Assembly: GCA_002862085.1 (NCBI GenBank)
Contig: PKCK01000006.1
Location: 1 to 55,661 of the forward strand
Direction: 5' to 3'
DNA from: Planctomycetota bacterium
Lineage (GTDB): Bacteria > Planctomycetota > UBA1135 > GCA-002686595
Length of the DNA: 55,661 bases
Made by a program: the position numbers and the translations under genes. The stretch's first letter is position 1; each line of letters opens with the position of its first letter. The notes below the pieces were generated by a model that was given only the letters and a program-made list of their open reading frames with translations, searched no databases and had not been told where the DNA came from. This document shows positions 33,380 through 41,752 of the stretch, one piece after another.

Positions 33380-34139
33380 AGCGAGGTCACTCGAGCCAGC
33401 CGAGGCGACGTCGGAGGTCGGACGCGGAGCCACTTCGACGACGCGACGGACGTGGCCGAAGAGGACCAGCTCGACCTCCGGGTGGAAGGAGCTTCGGGCG
33501 AGCGTGCCCGCAGTGAGGCGCGGAGAGTGGCGTGCTGTCTCGAGGGCCCTGGGCGCGCGCTCGAGACCGTCGTCGACGCCGCGCTCCACGGCCTCGATAC
33601 CCGCGACCTCGACCGCGCGGCCGGGTTCGGGGCAGCGGCCCCCGCGAGCGCGCGGCGCAGGCGCGAGGAGTTCGCCCGTCGTCTCTGGACTCCCTCTGCT
33701 CCGGTGAGGCCGCGATCTCGAGGAAGGGCCACCTGGGTCCGCTCCCGTGGGGCGCGATCCGGAGCTCCGTTGCCGGCTGGTGTTCGCGGCCTCGAAGCTC
33801 TCCATACGGCCGATCAGTCCGTCGACACTGCTCCCGACGAGGGACGACGAGGTCTCTTCGCGGCTGAGAACGGTGCGCTCCCGAGGCGTGACTGCTCACC
33901 GCGGGGAGAGCACAAGGGGGCGAGGGACGGGCAGAGCTTCACCGAGGGTTCTTCCTGTCCGGAGGGCCATACGTGCACGTGGGCTGGAGAGGTCCCGTAG
34001 CGGCGCTGAGCGCGCCAGCCGACCTTTCCGGGGGGAATGCGAACTCGGCTCAATTCCCGCTCGCGGCCGTTCCGACTACACAGCGTCGATCCTTTCGAAG
34101 TCTTCAACCGATCCCGTGTGGATCGGCGCGCCTGTTGAC
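33380..34139. other. Intergenic, 760 bases, coding-like fragments on the minus strand
   Basis: No intact gene. On the minus strand, fragments in two frames could join into a protein end: VEVAGIEAVERGVDDGLERA and FHPEVELVLFGHVRRVVEVA in one frame, then DLRRRLGWLE and a TGA at 33387 in another. The stretch just before 34140 is a little less GC-rich and probably holds the promoter of the next gene. Confidence 0.4.
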
Positions 34140-35948
34140 ATGCAAGTTCGGAACCTCCACACCTCTCTGGCCATCTCCTCCGTCCTCGTCTCCGGTCTCG
34201 CCGGGACGGGGTGCAGCATCGAGGGTCCCGAGGGACCTCCGGCGCCCCCGCCCGAGTCGTCGTCGATTCCTTCTCAGATGGCGAACACCCGCGTGCAGTG
34301 GTCCTTCGATCTCAGCCCCTTCACGCTGGAGCATCTCGGCTCGAATCCGTCCTGGAGCGTGACGTCCGGTGGCGGAGAGATCCAGGGCACCGAGTACGTC
34401 AACACCTTCGAGTCGACGGGCTCGTACACGGTCCGTGTTCGTGCCAACTACCCGTCCGGGGAGACGACGACCTCGGACTTCGACGTCCTCGTGCAGTCGG
34501 ACGTGATGGCCGTCGTCGAGTGCGGCAACGATCTGTTCCTCTTCGATGGAGAGACCGGCGGCCTGATCCCCTTCGCCTCGGGCGGGTCATCGCCCCTGAA
34601 CTATCGGGCTCAGCTCCCCAACGGCTGGTTCGTCTACGAGCGTATGGGCGGGTCTTCGATCGACCTCTGCGTGTACGACATGGAGTCGACGTACGAGGTC
34701 GGGCTCTCGCTCAGCACGGACACGGCGTACGCCGCGCACACCCTCTCGAGCGTGCTCCTGTACGAGCAGGGCTCCAACGCGGAGACGGGTCTCTACGCGT
34801 GGTACCCGGACGGCGACCGGACGGAGAGCGTCGCCTGGCGCGGGGGGATGCACAACCGCAACCCCGTGGTCAGCGACTCCGAGGTGGTCTACTTCGAGTA
34901 CGGCAACAACGGCCAGCCGGATCTCTACTTCTGGAACTACGGCGACCCGAACCCCACGACCGCCTTCAGCAGTGACTACCCGGAGGTGATCCAGGGAGTC
35001 GTCCCCAACGGCGGCGTCGTCTTCTCGACGAACAACCCGAGCACCCTGGAAGACGACCTGTACTACTACCGCGAGCACGGCGGCTCGTTCACCGTGGGTG
35101 GCGATCTCCAGGCGAGTGAACAGAATCTCGACATGACCTATCGGGGACAGCTCTCCGGCGGCCTGGTGGTCTTCAGCACGAGCGACTCTCTCGGGGACCA
35201 GAACCTGTGGCTGTGGAGCCCTTTCGGGCTGAACTCCTTCGCCATCGCCACCGGTCCGAACGCGGAGACCTTCGAGGGCATCGCTCCCGATGATCGGGTC
35301 CTGTTCTCCATCGGTACGGCGCCGGGCAACGACGATCTCGGGCTCTATCACCACACGACCGCGACCACGAACATCGTCGCCTCGTCCCCGGACAACGAAC
35401 TGCTCGAGGCCTTCCTCCCGAACTCCGACGTGGTCTTCGCGGTCGAATCAGCCGCGGGGCGGCAGTTGAAGCGCTTCAACGTCGTCACGGCCCAGGTCGA
35501 CGTGATCGCGGACACTCCTGGAGAGGACTTCAGGCTGGCCGGCGTGCTCTCCGACGGCGCTGTGGTCTACACCCAGACCGGGTCCTCGCAGGGGCTGCAC
35601 GTGTGGAACCCGATCAGCGGAATCTCGACGCCCGTGGCGGGAGCAGGAAGCGCCTTCGAGGGCGCAGCCGGTGACGGAGACTTCATCGTCTCGTTGGATT
35701 CGGGCTCCCAGACCGATCTGGCCCTGTGGGATGCGGGCACGTCCCAGCTGGTGACGATCGCGCAGACCGATGCGGACGAGCAGTTCCAGTGTGCCTTCGC
35801 CAACGGGCCCGTGATCTTCTCACGGGTCGTGGCGCCCAGCACGACCTCGGACCTGTTCAAGTGGGACAAGGAGGACGGGCAGGAAGTGCGGATGACCGCT
35901 GGATCGGCGGACCACTCGGTGGTGACCGTCATTCACGGCGCCCCCTGA
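34140..35948 (+). CDS. Putative lipoprotein with beta-propeller-like repeats
   Basis: A 602-residue protein. The ATG at 34140 gives a lipoprotein signal (LAISSVLVSGLAGTGC, lipidation at Cys25), followed by a Pro-rich linker (about 29-45). A PKD-like or Ig-like domain comes next (about 50-120, WSFDLSPFTLEHLG to YTVRVRANYPSG). The remaining 480 residues are made of repeats of about 45-50 residues with patterns such as NGWFVYER, GGVVFSTNNP, DDRVLFSIG and NSDVVFAVES, each followed by DLYFW- or GLYHH-like strands. This resembles TolB-type or Kelch-type propellers. Function is unknown; a surface or periplasmic binding role is the most that can be said. A hairpin 31 bases past the stop may be its terminator. 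Confidence 0.75.
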   Translation: MQVRNLHTSLAISSVLVSGLAGTGCSIEGPEGPPAPPPESSSIPSQMANTRVQWSFDLSPFTLEHLGSNPSWSVTSGGGEIQGTEYVNTFESTGSYTVRVRANYPSGETTTSDFDVLVQSDVMAVVECGNDLFLFDGETGGLIPFASGGSSPLNYRAQLPNGWFVYERMGGSSIDLCVYDMESTYEVGLSLSTDTAYAAHTLSSVLLYEQGSNAETGLYAWYPDGDRTESVAWRGGMHNRNPVVSDSEVVYFEYGNNGQPDLYFWNYGDPNPTTAFSSDYPEVIQGVVPNGGVVFSTNNPSTLEDDLYYYREHGGSFTVGGDLQASEQNLDMTYRGQLSGGLVVFSTSDSLGDQNLWLWSPFGLNSFAIATGPNAETFEGIAPDDRVLFSIGTAPGNDDLGLYHHTTATTNIVASSPDNELLEAFLPNSDVVFAVESAAGRQLKRFNVVTAQVDVIADTPGEDFRLAGVLSDGAVVYTQTGSSQGLHVWNPISGISTPVAGAGSAFEGAAGDGDFIVSLDSGSQTDLALWDAGTSQLVTIAQTDADEQFQCAFANGPVIFSRVVAPSTTSDLFKWDKEDGQEVRMTAGSADHSVVTVIHGAP

Positions 35949-36702
35949 AGCTGCCTGCCCGGTCGGTGGAGCGAACGCCGGGGCCCCATGGCCCCGAGCG
36001 CCGATGATGATCCGCTGTCGCGCCGCTCGTTCCGTGGAGCACATCGCAGGAGCTCTCGAGAGAACCTGGGTCCAGCGGCGTCTCGACCCTCGCTCCCGCG
36101 GCGGCGACCAGCTCGAGGAGCCGATCGGGTCGGCCGACCACGAGAGCCGACGCCCGAGCTTCTCATGCGCCCGCCTGACGGTTCCTGACCGATGGGCGGG
36201 CTTCTTCGTGGGGCGGCGTCGGCCCGCGCGCGCCGGCGCATCGATGATGGCGCACAGCACCACGTCGTCGACCGCAGCCCGGGCGTGAGCCGTGGCCCGT
36301 GCAGCTCAGCCTCCGATCACCGCGGCTCGCTCGTTCGCACCATGGAGAGGTCATCGTGGACGCCGGCGACGACCGAAGCGAGGACGCTCCCGTGGGCGAC
36401 GCGCTCGAGCTCGCGTCGAAGTCGTCGCAGAGGTCGCCGCGGCGCGCGCTGGCGGCAGGCACGGATCAGGGCCCGAAGTCGCGTGCGTCGATCGAGCTCT
36501 CGACTCCCGAGTGGAGGGCTGCGCTCGCGAGGGATGGCCCGGGCGCGACAGCGGCTACGGCTCCGTATCCTCTTTCTGCGCAACAGTTGCTACGACTCCG
36601 TATCCCCGTGCGACCTCGAGTCCTCCTTCCCGCGGCTCCGTATTCCCTCGCCCCCGGATACGTCCCGCACGGTCGCGCTCACCCTGCGGTAAGGTAGGGA
36701 CC
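35949..36702. other. Intergenic, about 750 bases, mosaic of short coding-like segments
   Basis: Besides the hairpin at 35979-35996 I see no intact gene. On the minus strand, segments such as LLELVAAAGARVETPLDPGS (about 36050-36110) and LERVAHGSVLASVVAGVHDD (about 36345-36405) look coding but lie in different frames without proper starts, which suggests a decayed gene. A ribosome-binding sequence AAGGTAGGGA precedes the next gene at 36691-36700. Confidence 0.4.
35979..35996 (+). terminator. Possible terminator of the propeller lipoprotein gene
   Basis: CGGGGCC and GGCCCCG pair perfectly around a CCAT loop, 31 bases past the stop. There is no T-run, so the call is tentative. Confidence 0.45.
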
Positions 36703-37071
36703 ATGCTGGATACGCTCTCGTCCATTCTCCAAGTGATCGTCGGACTGGGACTCCTGAACGTGTGGCTGTTGCGGGCCAGGAGCGCGACCGCGTACCGGGG
36801 TGGCGACGCCGAGAACCTGAAGGACGAGTTCGCTGCCTACGGCCTCCCGCCCGCCGTCTTCTACGTCGTGGGAGGTCTCAAGATCACCTCCGGCATCCTC
36901 CTCATCGCGGGCCTCTGGGTCGGCGAGGTCGTGATCCCCGCCGCGTCGGTCGTGGCCGTCCTCATGGTGGGCGCGCTCGCCATGCACGCGAAGGTGGGGG
37001 ACCCGCCGATGAAGTCCCTCCCGGCGCTGCTCATGCTGCTCATGGGCACGACGATCTGCCTCGCACCCTGA
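36703..37071 (+). CDS. DoxX-like small integral membrane protein
   Basis: A 122-residue protein with four predicted membrane helices (for example SSILQVIVGLGLLNVWLL, VFYVVGGLKITSGILLIAGL, VVAVLMVGALAMHAKV and LPALLMLLMGTTICLA). Length and helix layout, including the GLKITSGILLIAGLW and HAKVGDPPMKSLPA elements, fit DoxX/DoxX-like family proteins. Members of this family have been linked to thiosulfate:quinone oxidoreductase or redox stress in a few species, but most are uncharacterised. The ATG at 36703 is preceded at good spacing by AAGGTAGGGA. It converges with another small membrane protein across a shared terminator hairpin. Confidence 0.75.
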   Translation: MLDTLSSILQVIVGLGLLNVWLLRARSATAYRGGDAENLKDEFAAYGLPPAVFYVVGGLKITSGILLIAGLWVGEVVIPAASVVAVLMVGALAMHAKVGDPPMKSLPALLMLLMGTTICLAP

Positions 37072-37078
37072 GCGAGCT

Positions 37079-37102
37079 GGAGGCGCCCCGCGCGGCGCCT
37101 CC
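37079..37102. terminator. Bidirectional hairpin between convergent membrane-protein genes
   Basis: GGAGGCGCC and GGCGCCTCC form a perfect 9-bp stem with a 6-base loop exactly in the gap between two convergent stops, so it can serve both genes. No T-run is present on either side. Confidence 0.6.
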
Positions 37103-37489
37103 TCAGGCGCCGTTCTCAGCGGGTGCCACGAGGCGGAGGAGGTCGGCGGGACGCAGGACGACGCCGAGGTTGACCGCCAGCATCCCGAGGGCGAGGGCGA
37201 TCCCCTGGGGGAACATCGTGACGTTGAACGCCACGATCCCGACCGTGATCGGCAGCTGCGCGAAGCCGGCCGCGAACCGCGTCCTCGGGACGAGCAGCAG
37301 GATCGCGAGGACGAGGTGCCCCGCGGCCAGCCAGTCCATCAGGCCGTCGCCGCGGATGATCTCCCACATGCGCGATCCCGCCGAGCCGTCGTCGAGCGGC
37401 GGCTCCACGAGCTCCAGGACGTGGTTGGCGGCCGAGCCGAGGAGCGGCACGGAGAGGAGCAGCGCGCAGACCGTCTGGAGTCGTTTCAC
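37103..37489 (-). CDS. Small integral membrane protein (DoxX/DUF-like)
   Basis: A 128-residue protein with an N-terminal hydrophobic segment (TVCALLLSVPLLGSAANHVL) and three more helices (MDWLAAGHLVLAILLLVPRT, AQLPITVGIVAFNVTMF and ALALGMLAVNLGVVL). The pattern, including a short Pro/Asp/Gly-rich loop after the first helix and an Asn-Val-Thr-Met-Phe-Pro element, resembles small DoxX-like or DUF4149-like membrane proteins, but I cannot name the family with certainty. The start is the ATG at 37489. It is convergent with the DoxX-like gene, and the two may be functionally related since both are small four-helix proteins, which is inference. Confidence 0.65.
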   Translation of the reverse strand: MKRLQTVCALLLSVPLLGSAANHVLELVEPPLDDGSAGSRMWEIIRGDGLMDWLAAGHLVLAILLLVPRTRFAAGFAQLPITVGIVAFNVTMFPQGIALALGMLAVNLGVVLRPADLLRLVAPAENGA

Positions 37490-37653
37490 CGCCCGATATT
37501 AGCGGGTGAAAGGGCGCCGGATGCGTCCCGGTGAGCCGCCGTCGCAGACGGAGTCCTCGCCATCATCGCGCACGACGTCGGCGCGTCTCGCTGTCCGCGG
37601 CTTCGGTCGCCGGTGCTCACGCGTGACACTCGCCACGACCCGGCGCGCGCCCT

Positions 37654-37683
37654 CGGCGCCCGGGTCCGAGGGCCCGGGCGCCG
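37654..37683 (-). terminator. Hairpin after the repeat-protein gene
   Basis: CGGCGCCCGGG pairs perfectly with CCCGGGCGCCG around an 8-base loop, about 30 bases beyond the stop at 37713 on the minus strand. No T-run follows. Confidence 0.5.
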
Positions 37684-37712
37684 CGCGCGATCTCGGAAGG
37701 GTGGGGCAGCCG

Positions 37713-39005
37713 CTACTCGCCGAACATGTCCTTGCGAGCTTCGGCCAGCCTCGCCTCGGCCTCCTTCGCGGTCATCTCGCCGCGCGCGACCGCGGCGTCC
37801 AGGCGCTTCTCGTACTCGGCGTAGCGGGCCTTCATCGCGGCCTCGTCCGCGCGCTTCCCGCGGGCGCCGTCTTCGGGCTTCCTCTCCCGGGAAGCGTCCT
37901 TCTTCTCGGCCTCGGGGCCCGTCTTCCGGGTCTTGTCGCCGCCGAACATCTTCTCGCGAGCCAGGCGGAGCTTGGCCTCGGCGTCTTCGGCGGAGAGCTC
38001 GCCCTTCGCCACGGAGGCCCTGATGCCCTTCTCGTACTCCGCGTAGCGCATGCGAAGCGCCTTCATGTCCGCCCCGCCCGCGCCGGCGTCCTTCTTCTCG
38101 GCCTCGGGCCCCGTCTTCCGGGTCTTGTCGCCGCCGAACATCTTCTCGCGAGCGAGGCGGAGCTTGGCCTCGGCGTCCTCGGCGGAGAGCTCGCCCTTCG
38201 CGACGGAGGCCCTGATGCCCTTCTCGTACTCCGCGTAGCGCATGCGAAGCGCCCTCATGTCCGCCTCGCCCGCGCCGGCGTCCTTCTTCTCGGCCTCGGG
38301 GCCCGGCTTCCGGGTCTTGTCGCCGCCGAACATCTTCTCGCGAGCGAGGCGGAGCTTGGCCTCGGCGTCCTCGGCGGAGAGCTCGCCCTTCGCGACGGAG
38401 GCCCTGATGCCTTTCGCATACTCCGCGTAGCGCATGCGGAGGGCTCTCATGTCGGCCGGCCCATCGCCGGTGTCCTTCGCCCGAGAGGCTCCTTTCATCC
38501 GCTCCATGGCCTGGGCGAGGCGCTCGGCGCCCTGCTCCTCGGTGATCCGCCCGCTCTTCACGGCGTCGGCGATCCGCTTCTCCAGCTGCGCGTAGCGCTC
38601 GCGCATCGCGCGCGAATCGGCGTCGCCCTTGCTCTCCGCTTCGCCGCCGAACATCGCTCTCCGCGCCTCCGCGAGCCTGGCCGCGGCCTCGTCGGCGGTC
38701 AGCTCACCCTTGGCCACGGCCGCATCGAGGCTCTTCTGGTACTCGGCGTAACGCATCCGCTTGGCGCGCATCTCGGCGTCAGCGGGTCGGGCCCTCTCCT
38801 CGGCCGTGCGCTTGAGGGCAGCCAGCATGGCCTCGGCCTGGGCCTGGGTGATCTCGCCGGCCTGGACCGCGGCCGCGAGCCGGCGCTCGATGGCCCCGTA
38901 GTCCTGGGCGTGGGCGACGCCGGGAGAGAGGAAGGCCGCGCCGAGGGCGAGGCTCGCGGAGAGGAGCCAGCGGGGGATCCGGGGGAGGCGATTGGTGGTG
39001 GTCAT
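37713..39005 (-). CDS. Exported protein of seven SHOCT-like helical repeats
   Basis: A 430-residue protein starting at the ATG at 39005 with a signal peptide (PRWLLSASLALGAAFLSPGVAHA). The rest consists of seven repeats. Each has a core like RYAEYEKGIRASVAKGELSA followed by EDAEAKLRLAREKMFGG and a charged Lys/Glu/Pro/Gly linker. The helix, G-(E/K/R)-(L/I)-(S/T) turn and helix pattern recalls SHOCT or related short helical hairpins. Repeats four to six are nearly identical at the DNA level with a period of 192 bases, while the first three and the last are diverged. The Lys- and Glu-rich composition suggests an elongated, charged periplasmic protein. Function is unknown. Upstream the frame is open to 39104, but only the 39005 start places the signal peptide at the N-terminus. 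Confidence 0.75.
   Translation of the reverse strand: MTTTNRLPRIPRWLLSASLALGAAFLSPGVAHAQDYGAIERRLAAAVQAGEITQAQAEAMLAALKRTAEERARPADAEMRAKRMRYAEYQKSLDAAVAKGELTADEAAARLAEARRAMFGGEAESKGDADSRAMRERYAQLEKRIADAVKSGRITEEQGAERLAQAMERMKGASRAKDTGDGPADMRALRMRYAEYAKGIRASVAKGELSAEDAEAKLRLAREKMFGGDKTRKPGPEAEKKDAGAGEADMRALRMRYAEYEKGIRASVAKGELSAEDAEAKLRLAREKMFGGDKTRKTGPEAEKKDAGAGGADMKALRMRYAEYEKGIRASVAKGELSAEDAEAKLRLAREKMFGGDKTRKTGPEAEKKDASRERKPEDGARGKRADEAAMKARYAEYEKRLDAAVARGEMTAKEAEARLAEARKDMFGE
37890..38470 (-). repeat. 192-bp intragenic tandem repeat, three near-identical copies
   Basis: The same element (GTCTTCCGGGTCTTGTCG on the plus strand, one base different in the third copy) recurs at about 37921, 38113 and 38305, a strict 192-base (64-codon) period inside the seven-repeat gene. 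Near-identity including synonymous sites indicates recent duplication or gene conversion. Confidence 0.9.
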
Positions 39006-39415
39006 GGTGGGTCGGGTCTCGAGTTCGCTGCCGCGGGACATGGGGTTGACCAGGCGAGAAGGACGGACGCCCTCGGTGAAGAGCAACTCCGCGACGCGGA
39101 GCACGGAGCTCGCGTCGCGCTCTCGTTCGGGCCGGTGGGGAGCGAGGACCGCGGAATCGCGGGCGAGCTCCTCGCTGGCGCGCAGGTTGCGCCGGGATCA
39201 CCGTGTGAGCGGGCTCGGCCGGAAGGCGAAGACCGCCGCAGCGGAAGACGTGACGTTCGGCGGAACCGAGGGCTCGCCCGGATTTCCTGGTCCCCTTACC
39301 CTAGTCCCCACATGGAGATCTGCTTCCATTTCCCCCTTCGCCGCCCGATCCGCATCGAGGAGCCAGGCGCCCTCACGGAGATGTCGCTGGCAGAGGGCGC
39401 GCTCGCGAGGCCGCG
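39006..39415. other. Divergent intergenic region before the lipid cluster
   Basis: This gap contains the promoters of the seven-repeat gene (leftward) and the acyltransferase gene (rightward), plus a candidate 35-codon leader frame at 39312-39419 that overlaps the acyltransferase start. No other gene is supported. Confidence 0.45.
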
Positions 39416-39419
39416 ATGA
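39312..39419 (+). CDS. Possible 35-residue leader peptide coupled to plsC-like gene
   Basis: An ATG at 39312 opens a 35-codon frame (beginning MEICFHFPLRRPIRIEE) whose TGA overlaps the ATG of the acyltransferase gene as ATGA. This overlap type is used for translational coupling. There is no clear ribosome-binding site before it and no family resemblance, so it may be chance. Confidence 0.3.
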   Translation: MEICFHFPLRRPIRIEEPGALTEMSLAEGALARPR

Positions 39420-40402
39420 GCGGGGGAGCGCGTGCTGAGGGATGTGCCCCTCCTGAGCGCCCCGCGGAACCCGTAGCGCGGGCGAAGGTGCTGCGGGAGC
39501 GCATCCTGGCCACGCGTCGCCTGCGTGTGGATGTGCTCGCGTCTCGGCCTTGGTGGCTCGGGGTCGCGCTGCTCTACCTTCCGATCGGGCTCGTCCTGGT
39601 GGCGGCGCGGCTCACGGTCATGCTGAGCTTCGTGCTGCTCGGGGTCACGCTGCTCGGGCGCCGCGCGGCCAGGGCCCTGGGGCGCCGATGGGTCCTCCCC
39701 TTGCTGGGCTTCCGGGTTCGCGCGAGCGGTGGCGAGCAGTTGCGGGCCCTGCGCGAGGGCTCGGAGCCCTACGTGATCGCTGTCAACCATGTCTCCTACA
39801 TGGACCCCCTCGCGGTGAGCGCATCGCTCCAGGAACTCGGAGTCCCGGCGTTCACGTATCTCGCTTCGGTCGCGATGGGGGGGGCGTGGCCACTCGCCTT
39901 GCTCGGTCGGTTGGGCTTCGCCAGGGATTTCATCACCACGACGGGCAGCGCGGCGACCCCCGCCCAGCGCGCCACGACGCGGGCGGCCCTGATCAGGCTC
40001 GCTGAGCCTCGCCCGGGCGACGAGCCGCGCGGACCGCTGGTCTTGTTCCCGGAGGGTCAGGTTCACGACTGCGAGCGCTACCTCCTCCGTTATGAGAGGT
40101 TCTGCTTCGGGCTCGGGCTGCCGGTGGCGCCTGTCGCGGTGCGCCACCTGCACCCCTGGCCAGTGAACTTCTGGTTTCTCGGCGACCACCCCCTGCTCAG
40201 CGCACTCTGGCTGCTGTTCGTCCCGTGGACGACCTGGGAGTCGACGGCGCTTCCGGTCATGGCCGCAGCGCCCGGCGAGGGGGCCGAGAACTTCGCGGCC
40301 CGCGTCCAGGCCGAGACGGCCAGCGCGCTCGGTTGCCAGAGCACCGCGTTCACGATGGTGGATGTCGGGGAGTTGCTCGGTTTTTCACCCGCGCCCCGTT
40401 GA
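39416..40402 (+). CDS. Lysophospholipid acyltransferase (PlsC/LPLAT family)
   Basis: A 328-residue membrane-associated acyltransferase. Hydrophobic helices near residues 45-75 precede the acyltransferase core with the HX4D motif NHVSYMDP (His125, Asp130) and the FPEGQ substrate-binding motif near 211. The family transfers acyl groups from acyl-CoA or acyl-ACP to lysophosphatidate or other hydroxyl or amine acceptors. It starts at an ATG that overlaps the stop of a small upstream frame, and is followed on the same strand by a JmjC-like oxygenase and an OleD-like reductase. In this context it may esterify the lipid product of the neighbouring polyketide synthase rather than serve housekeeping phospholipid synthesis; that is inference. 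Confidence 0.85.
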   Translation: MSGGARAEGCAPPERPAEPVARAKVLRERILATRRLRVDVLASRPWWLGVALLYLPIGLVLVAARLTVMLSFVLLGVTLLGRRAARALGRRWVLPLLGFRVRASGGEQLRALREGSEPYVIAVNHVSYMDPLAVSASLQELGVPAFTYLASVAMGGAWPLALLGRLGFARDFITTTGSAATPAQRATTRAALIRLAEPRPGDEPRGPLVLFPEGQVHDCERYLLRYERFCFGLGLPVAPVAVRHLHPWPVNFWFLGDHPLLSALWLLFVPWTTWESTALPVMAAAPGEGAENFAARVQAETASALGCQSTAFTMVDVGELLGFSPAPR

Positions 40403-40493
40403 TGCCGGGCGCCGGTACGCCGTGTACTCCCGCGTAGGGGGCGAAAGCCTCCGCGAGTCGTCGGCAGATCTCGATCGGAGTCGAGAGCGAATC

Positions 40494-41423
40494 ATGGAGC
40501 AGGTCGAGCGGGTCAGCAGCGTCGAAGCCTTGCGTGCATGCGTCGACCGCAACGACCCCTGCGTCTATCGCTTGCCGTCCGAGTCCCGCCCGCCCTGCTT
40601 CGAGGTCTGGACGAAGCAGGGGCTCAGCGCCCGTGTCGGGACGCGGCCGGTGGCGGCTCGGTACTCCCCGTCCGGCGCTTATATCGATCCCGCGGAGGGC
40701 TTCTGGAGCCTCGTCGCCGCGCTGCGTACCCGGCGGATGAGCTTTGCCCGTTATCTCGAGTCGGGCATCGAGCGTGGGATGATGCTGTCGGGGACCGAGA
40801 CCTATCTCTACGAGCACGGGCGGCCCGTCGGTGCGTGGCGTGAGCTCTGGGATGACGTTCGAGGCCTGATCGCGGAGCCGGACGACGCCTCGCGCGGCGC
40901 TCCGCTGTGCTCCGAGGAGGAGCTCCACACCGTGGGCCTGTGGATCAGCGGCCGCGGGGTCCGCTCGATCCTCCACTACGACGACTCGGGGGACAACAAC
41001 CTCAACCTCCAGGTCGCGGGCCGCAAGCGGGTCACCTTGTTCCCGCCGAGCGATTGGCGACGCCTCGACACGTTGCTCGCCCTCGGCTTGCATCCCTTCG
41101 AGGTCTACGCGTCGCTCTACGGCGCTGCCGAGGTCGACCCGCGCCTCGCGGGGACGGCCCCCCGCTGCGCCGAGCTCGAGGTCGGGGACCTGCTCTTCAT
41201 TCCGTCGCGCTGGTATCACTTCGTGGAGCATCAGGGCGCCTTCAACGTCAACGTGACCTGTTGGTTCGAGCGTGGCCCGGTGGCCTCGGGCCCGGTCGTA
41301 GCGCCCCGCCGCAGCTGCCGGAGTGTGCTCAAGGTGCTGCGCCTGGTCAGCGCGCTGCTGCTGGCGCTGACTTTGAACGGGATCGGACGCCTCCTCGCGG
41401 CGCGTGAAGGGCGCGGGGCTTGA
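40494..41423 (+). CDS. JmjC/cupin-8-type Fe(II) oxygenase-like protein
   Basis: A protein of about 309 residues with the cupin-like JmjC core. His161 and Asp163 in SILHYDDSGDNN and His242 in RWYHFVEH form the expected 2-His-1-carboxylate iron site. The intervening LQVAGRKRVTLFPPSDW and DLLFIPSRW elements are family-typical. These enzymes use 2-oxoglutarate and O2 to hydroxylate proteins or small molecules. A C-terminal hydrophobic stretch (VLRLVSALLLALTLNGIG) may anchor it to the membrane. The ATG at 40494 was preferred because upstream residues look like read-through of the acyltransferase end; starts at 40422 (GTG) or 40362 are possible. It could hydroxylate an acyl chain or carrier-bound intermediate of the cluster, which is inference. 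Confidence 0.78.
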   Translation: MEQVERVSSVEALRACVDRNDPCVYRLPSESRPPCFEVWTKQGLSARVGTRPVAARYSPSGAYIDPAEGFWSLVAALRTRRMSFARYLESGIERGMMLSGTETYLYEHGRPVGAWRELWDDVRGLIAEPDDASRGAPLCSEEELHTVGLWISGRGVRSILHYDDSGDNNLNLQVAGRKRVTLFPPSDWRRLDTLLALGLHPFEVYASLYGAAEVDPRLAGTAPRCAELEVGDLLFIPSRWYHFVEHQGAFNVNVTCWFERGPVASGPVVAPRRSCRSVLKVLRLVSALLLALTLNGIGRLLAAREGRGA

Positions 41424-41752
41424 GGGCCCGCCCAGGGGCGAGCTGACCGGAGGCTGAGCGGAGCTGTGGTTCGCGCCGGGATCAGGGTCCGGATCGACCC
41501 CGTCGACCGCCCCGCGGTCCTGCGTCGGGTCCGAACCGGCGGGGCAGGCCATCAGCACGAAGGTGCCCGCGAACTTCCGCGAGATCGCGGGGGCAGGCTC
41601 CCCGGCAGCGATCCGCTCCATGGAAGCCTTATAGTCCCCGGCGGGAAGGAGCCGCCTTTGGAACCGCACTCACCAGGCCGCCTCAAGCTGGCATCATCAC
41701 GCTCTCGGCAGCGCTGCTGCTCGAGTGAGCGTGAGCCGTTCGGAGGAGGTTG
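41424..41752. other. Intergenic, 329 bases, upstream of the OleD-like gene
   Basis: This region likely carries a promoter for the reductase. On the minus strand a GTG at 41669 opens a frame with natural composition (KASMERIAAGEPAPAIS and AGTFVLMACPAGSD), but it continues for more than 1 kb antisense to the oxygenase gene and is not accepted as a gene. Confidence 0.45.

Noticed and set aside
37921..38330. 192-bp direct repeats considered as a mobile or CRISPR-type array
   Set aside because: The repeats lie entirely inside one reading frame, with a period that is a multiple of three, and encode the protein's own helical repeats.
40350..41669. A long minus-strand frame opposite the JmjC-like gene with a natural-looking N-terminus
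   Set aside because: It would be antisense to most of the JmjC-like gene, which has clear iron ligands and family motifs. The plausible part covers only about 80 residues before the antisense overlap.
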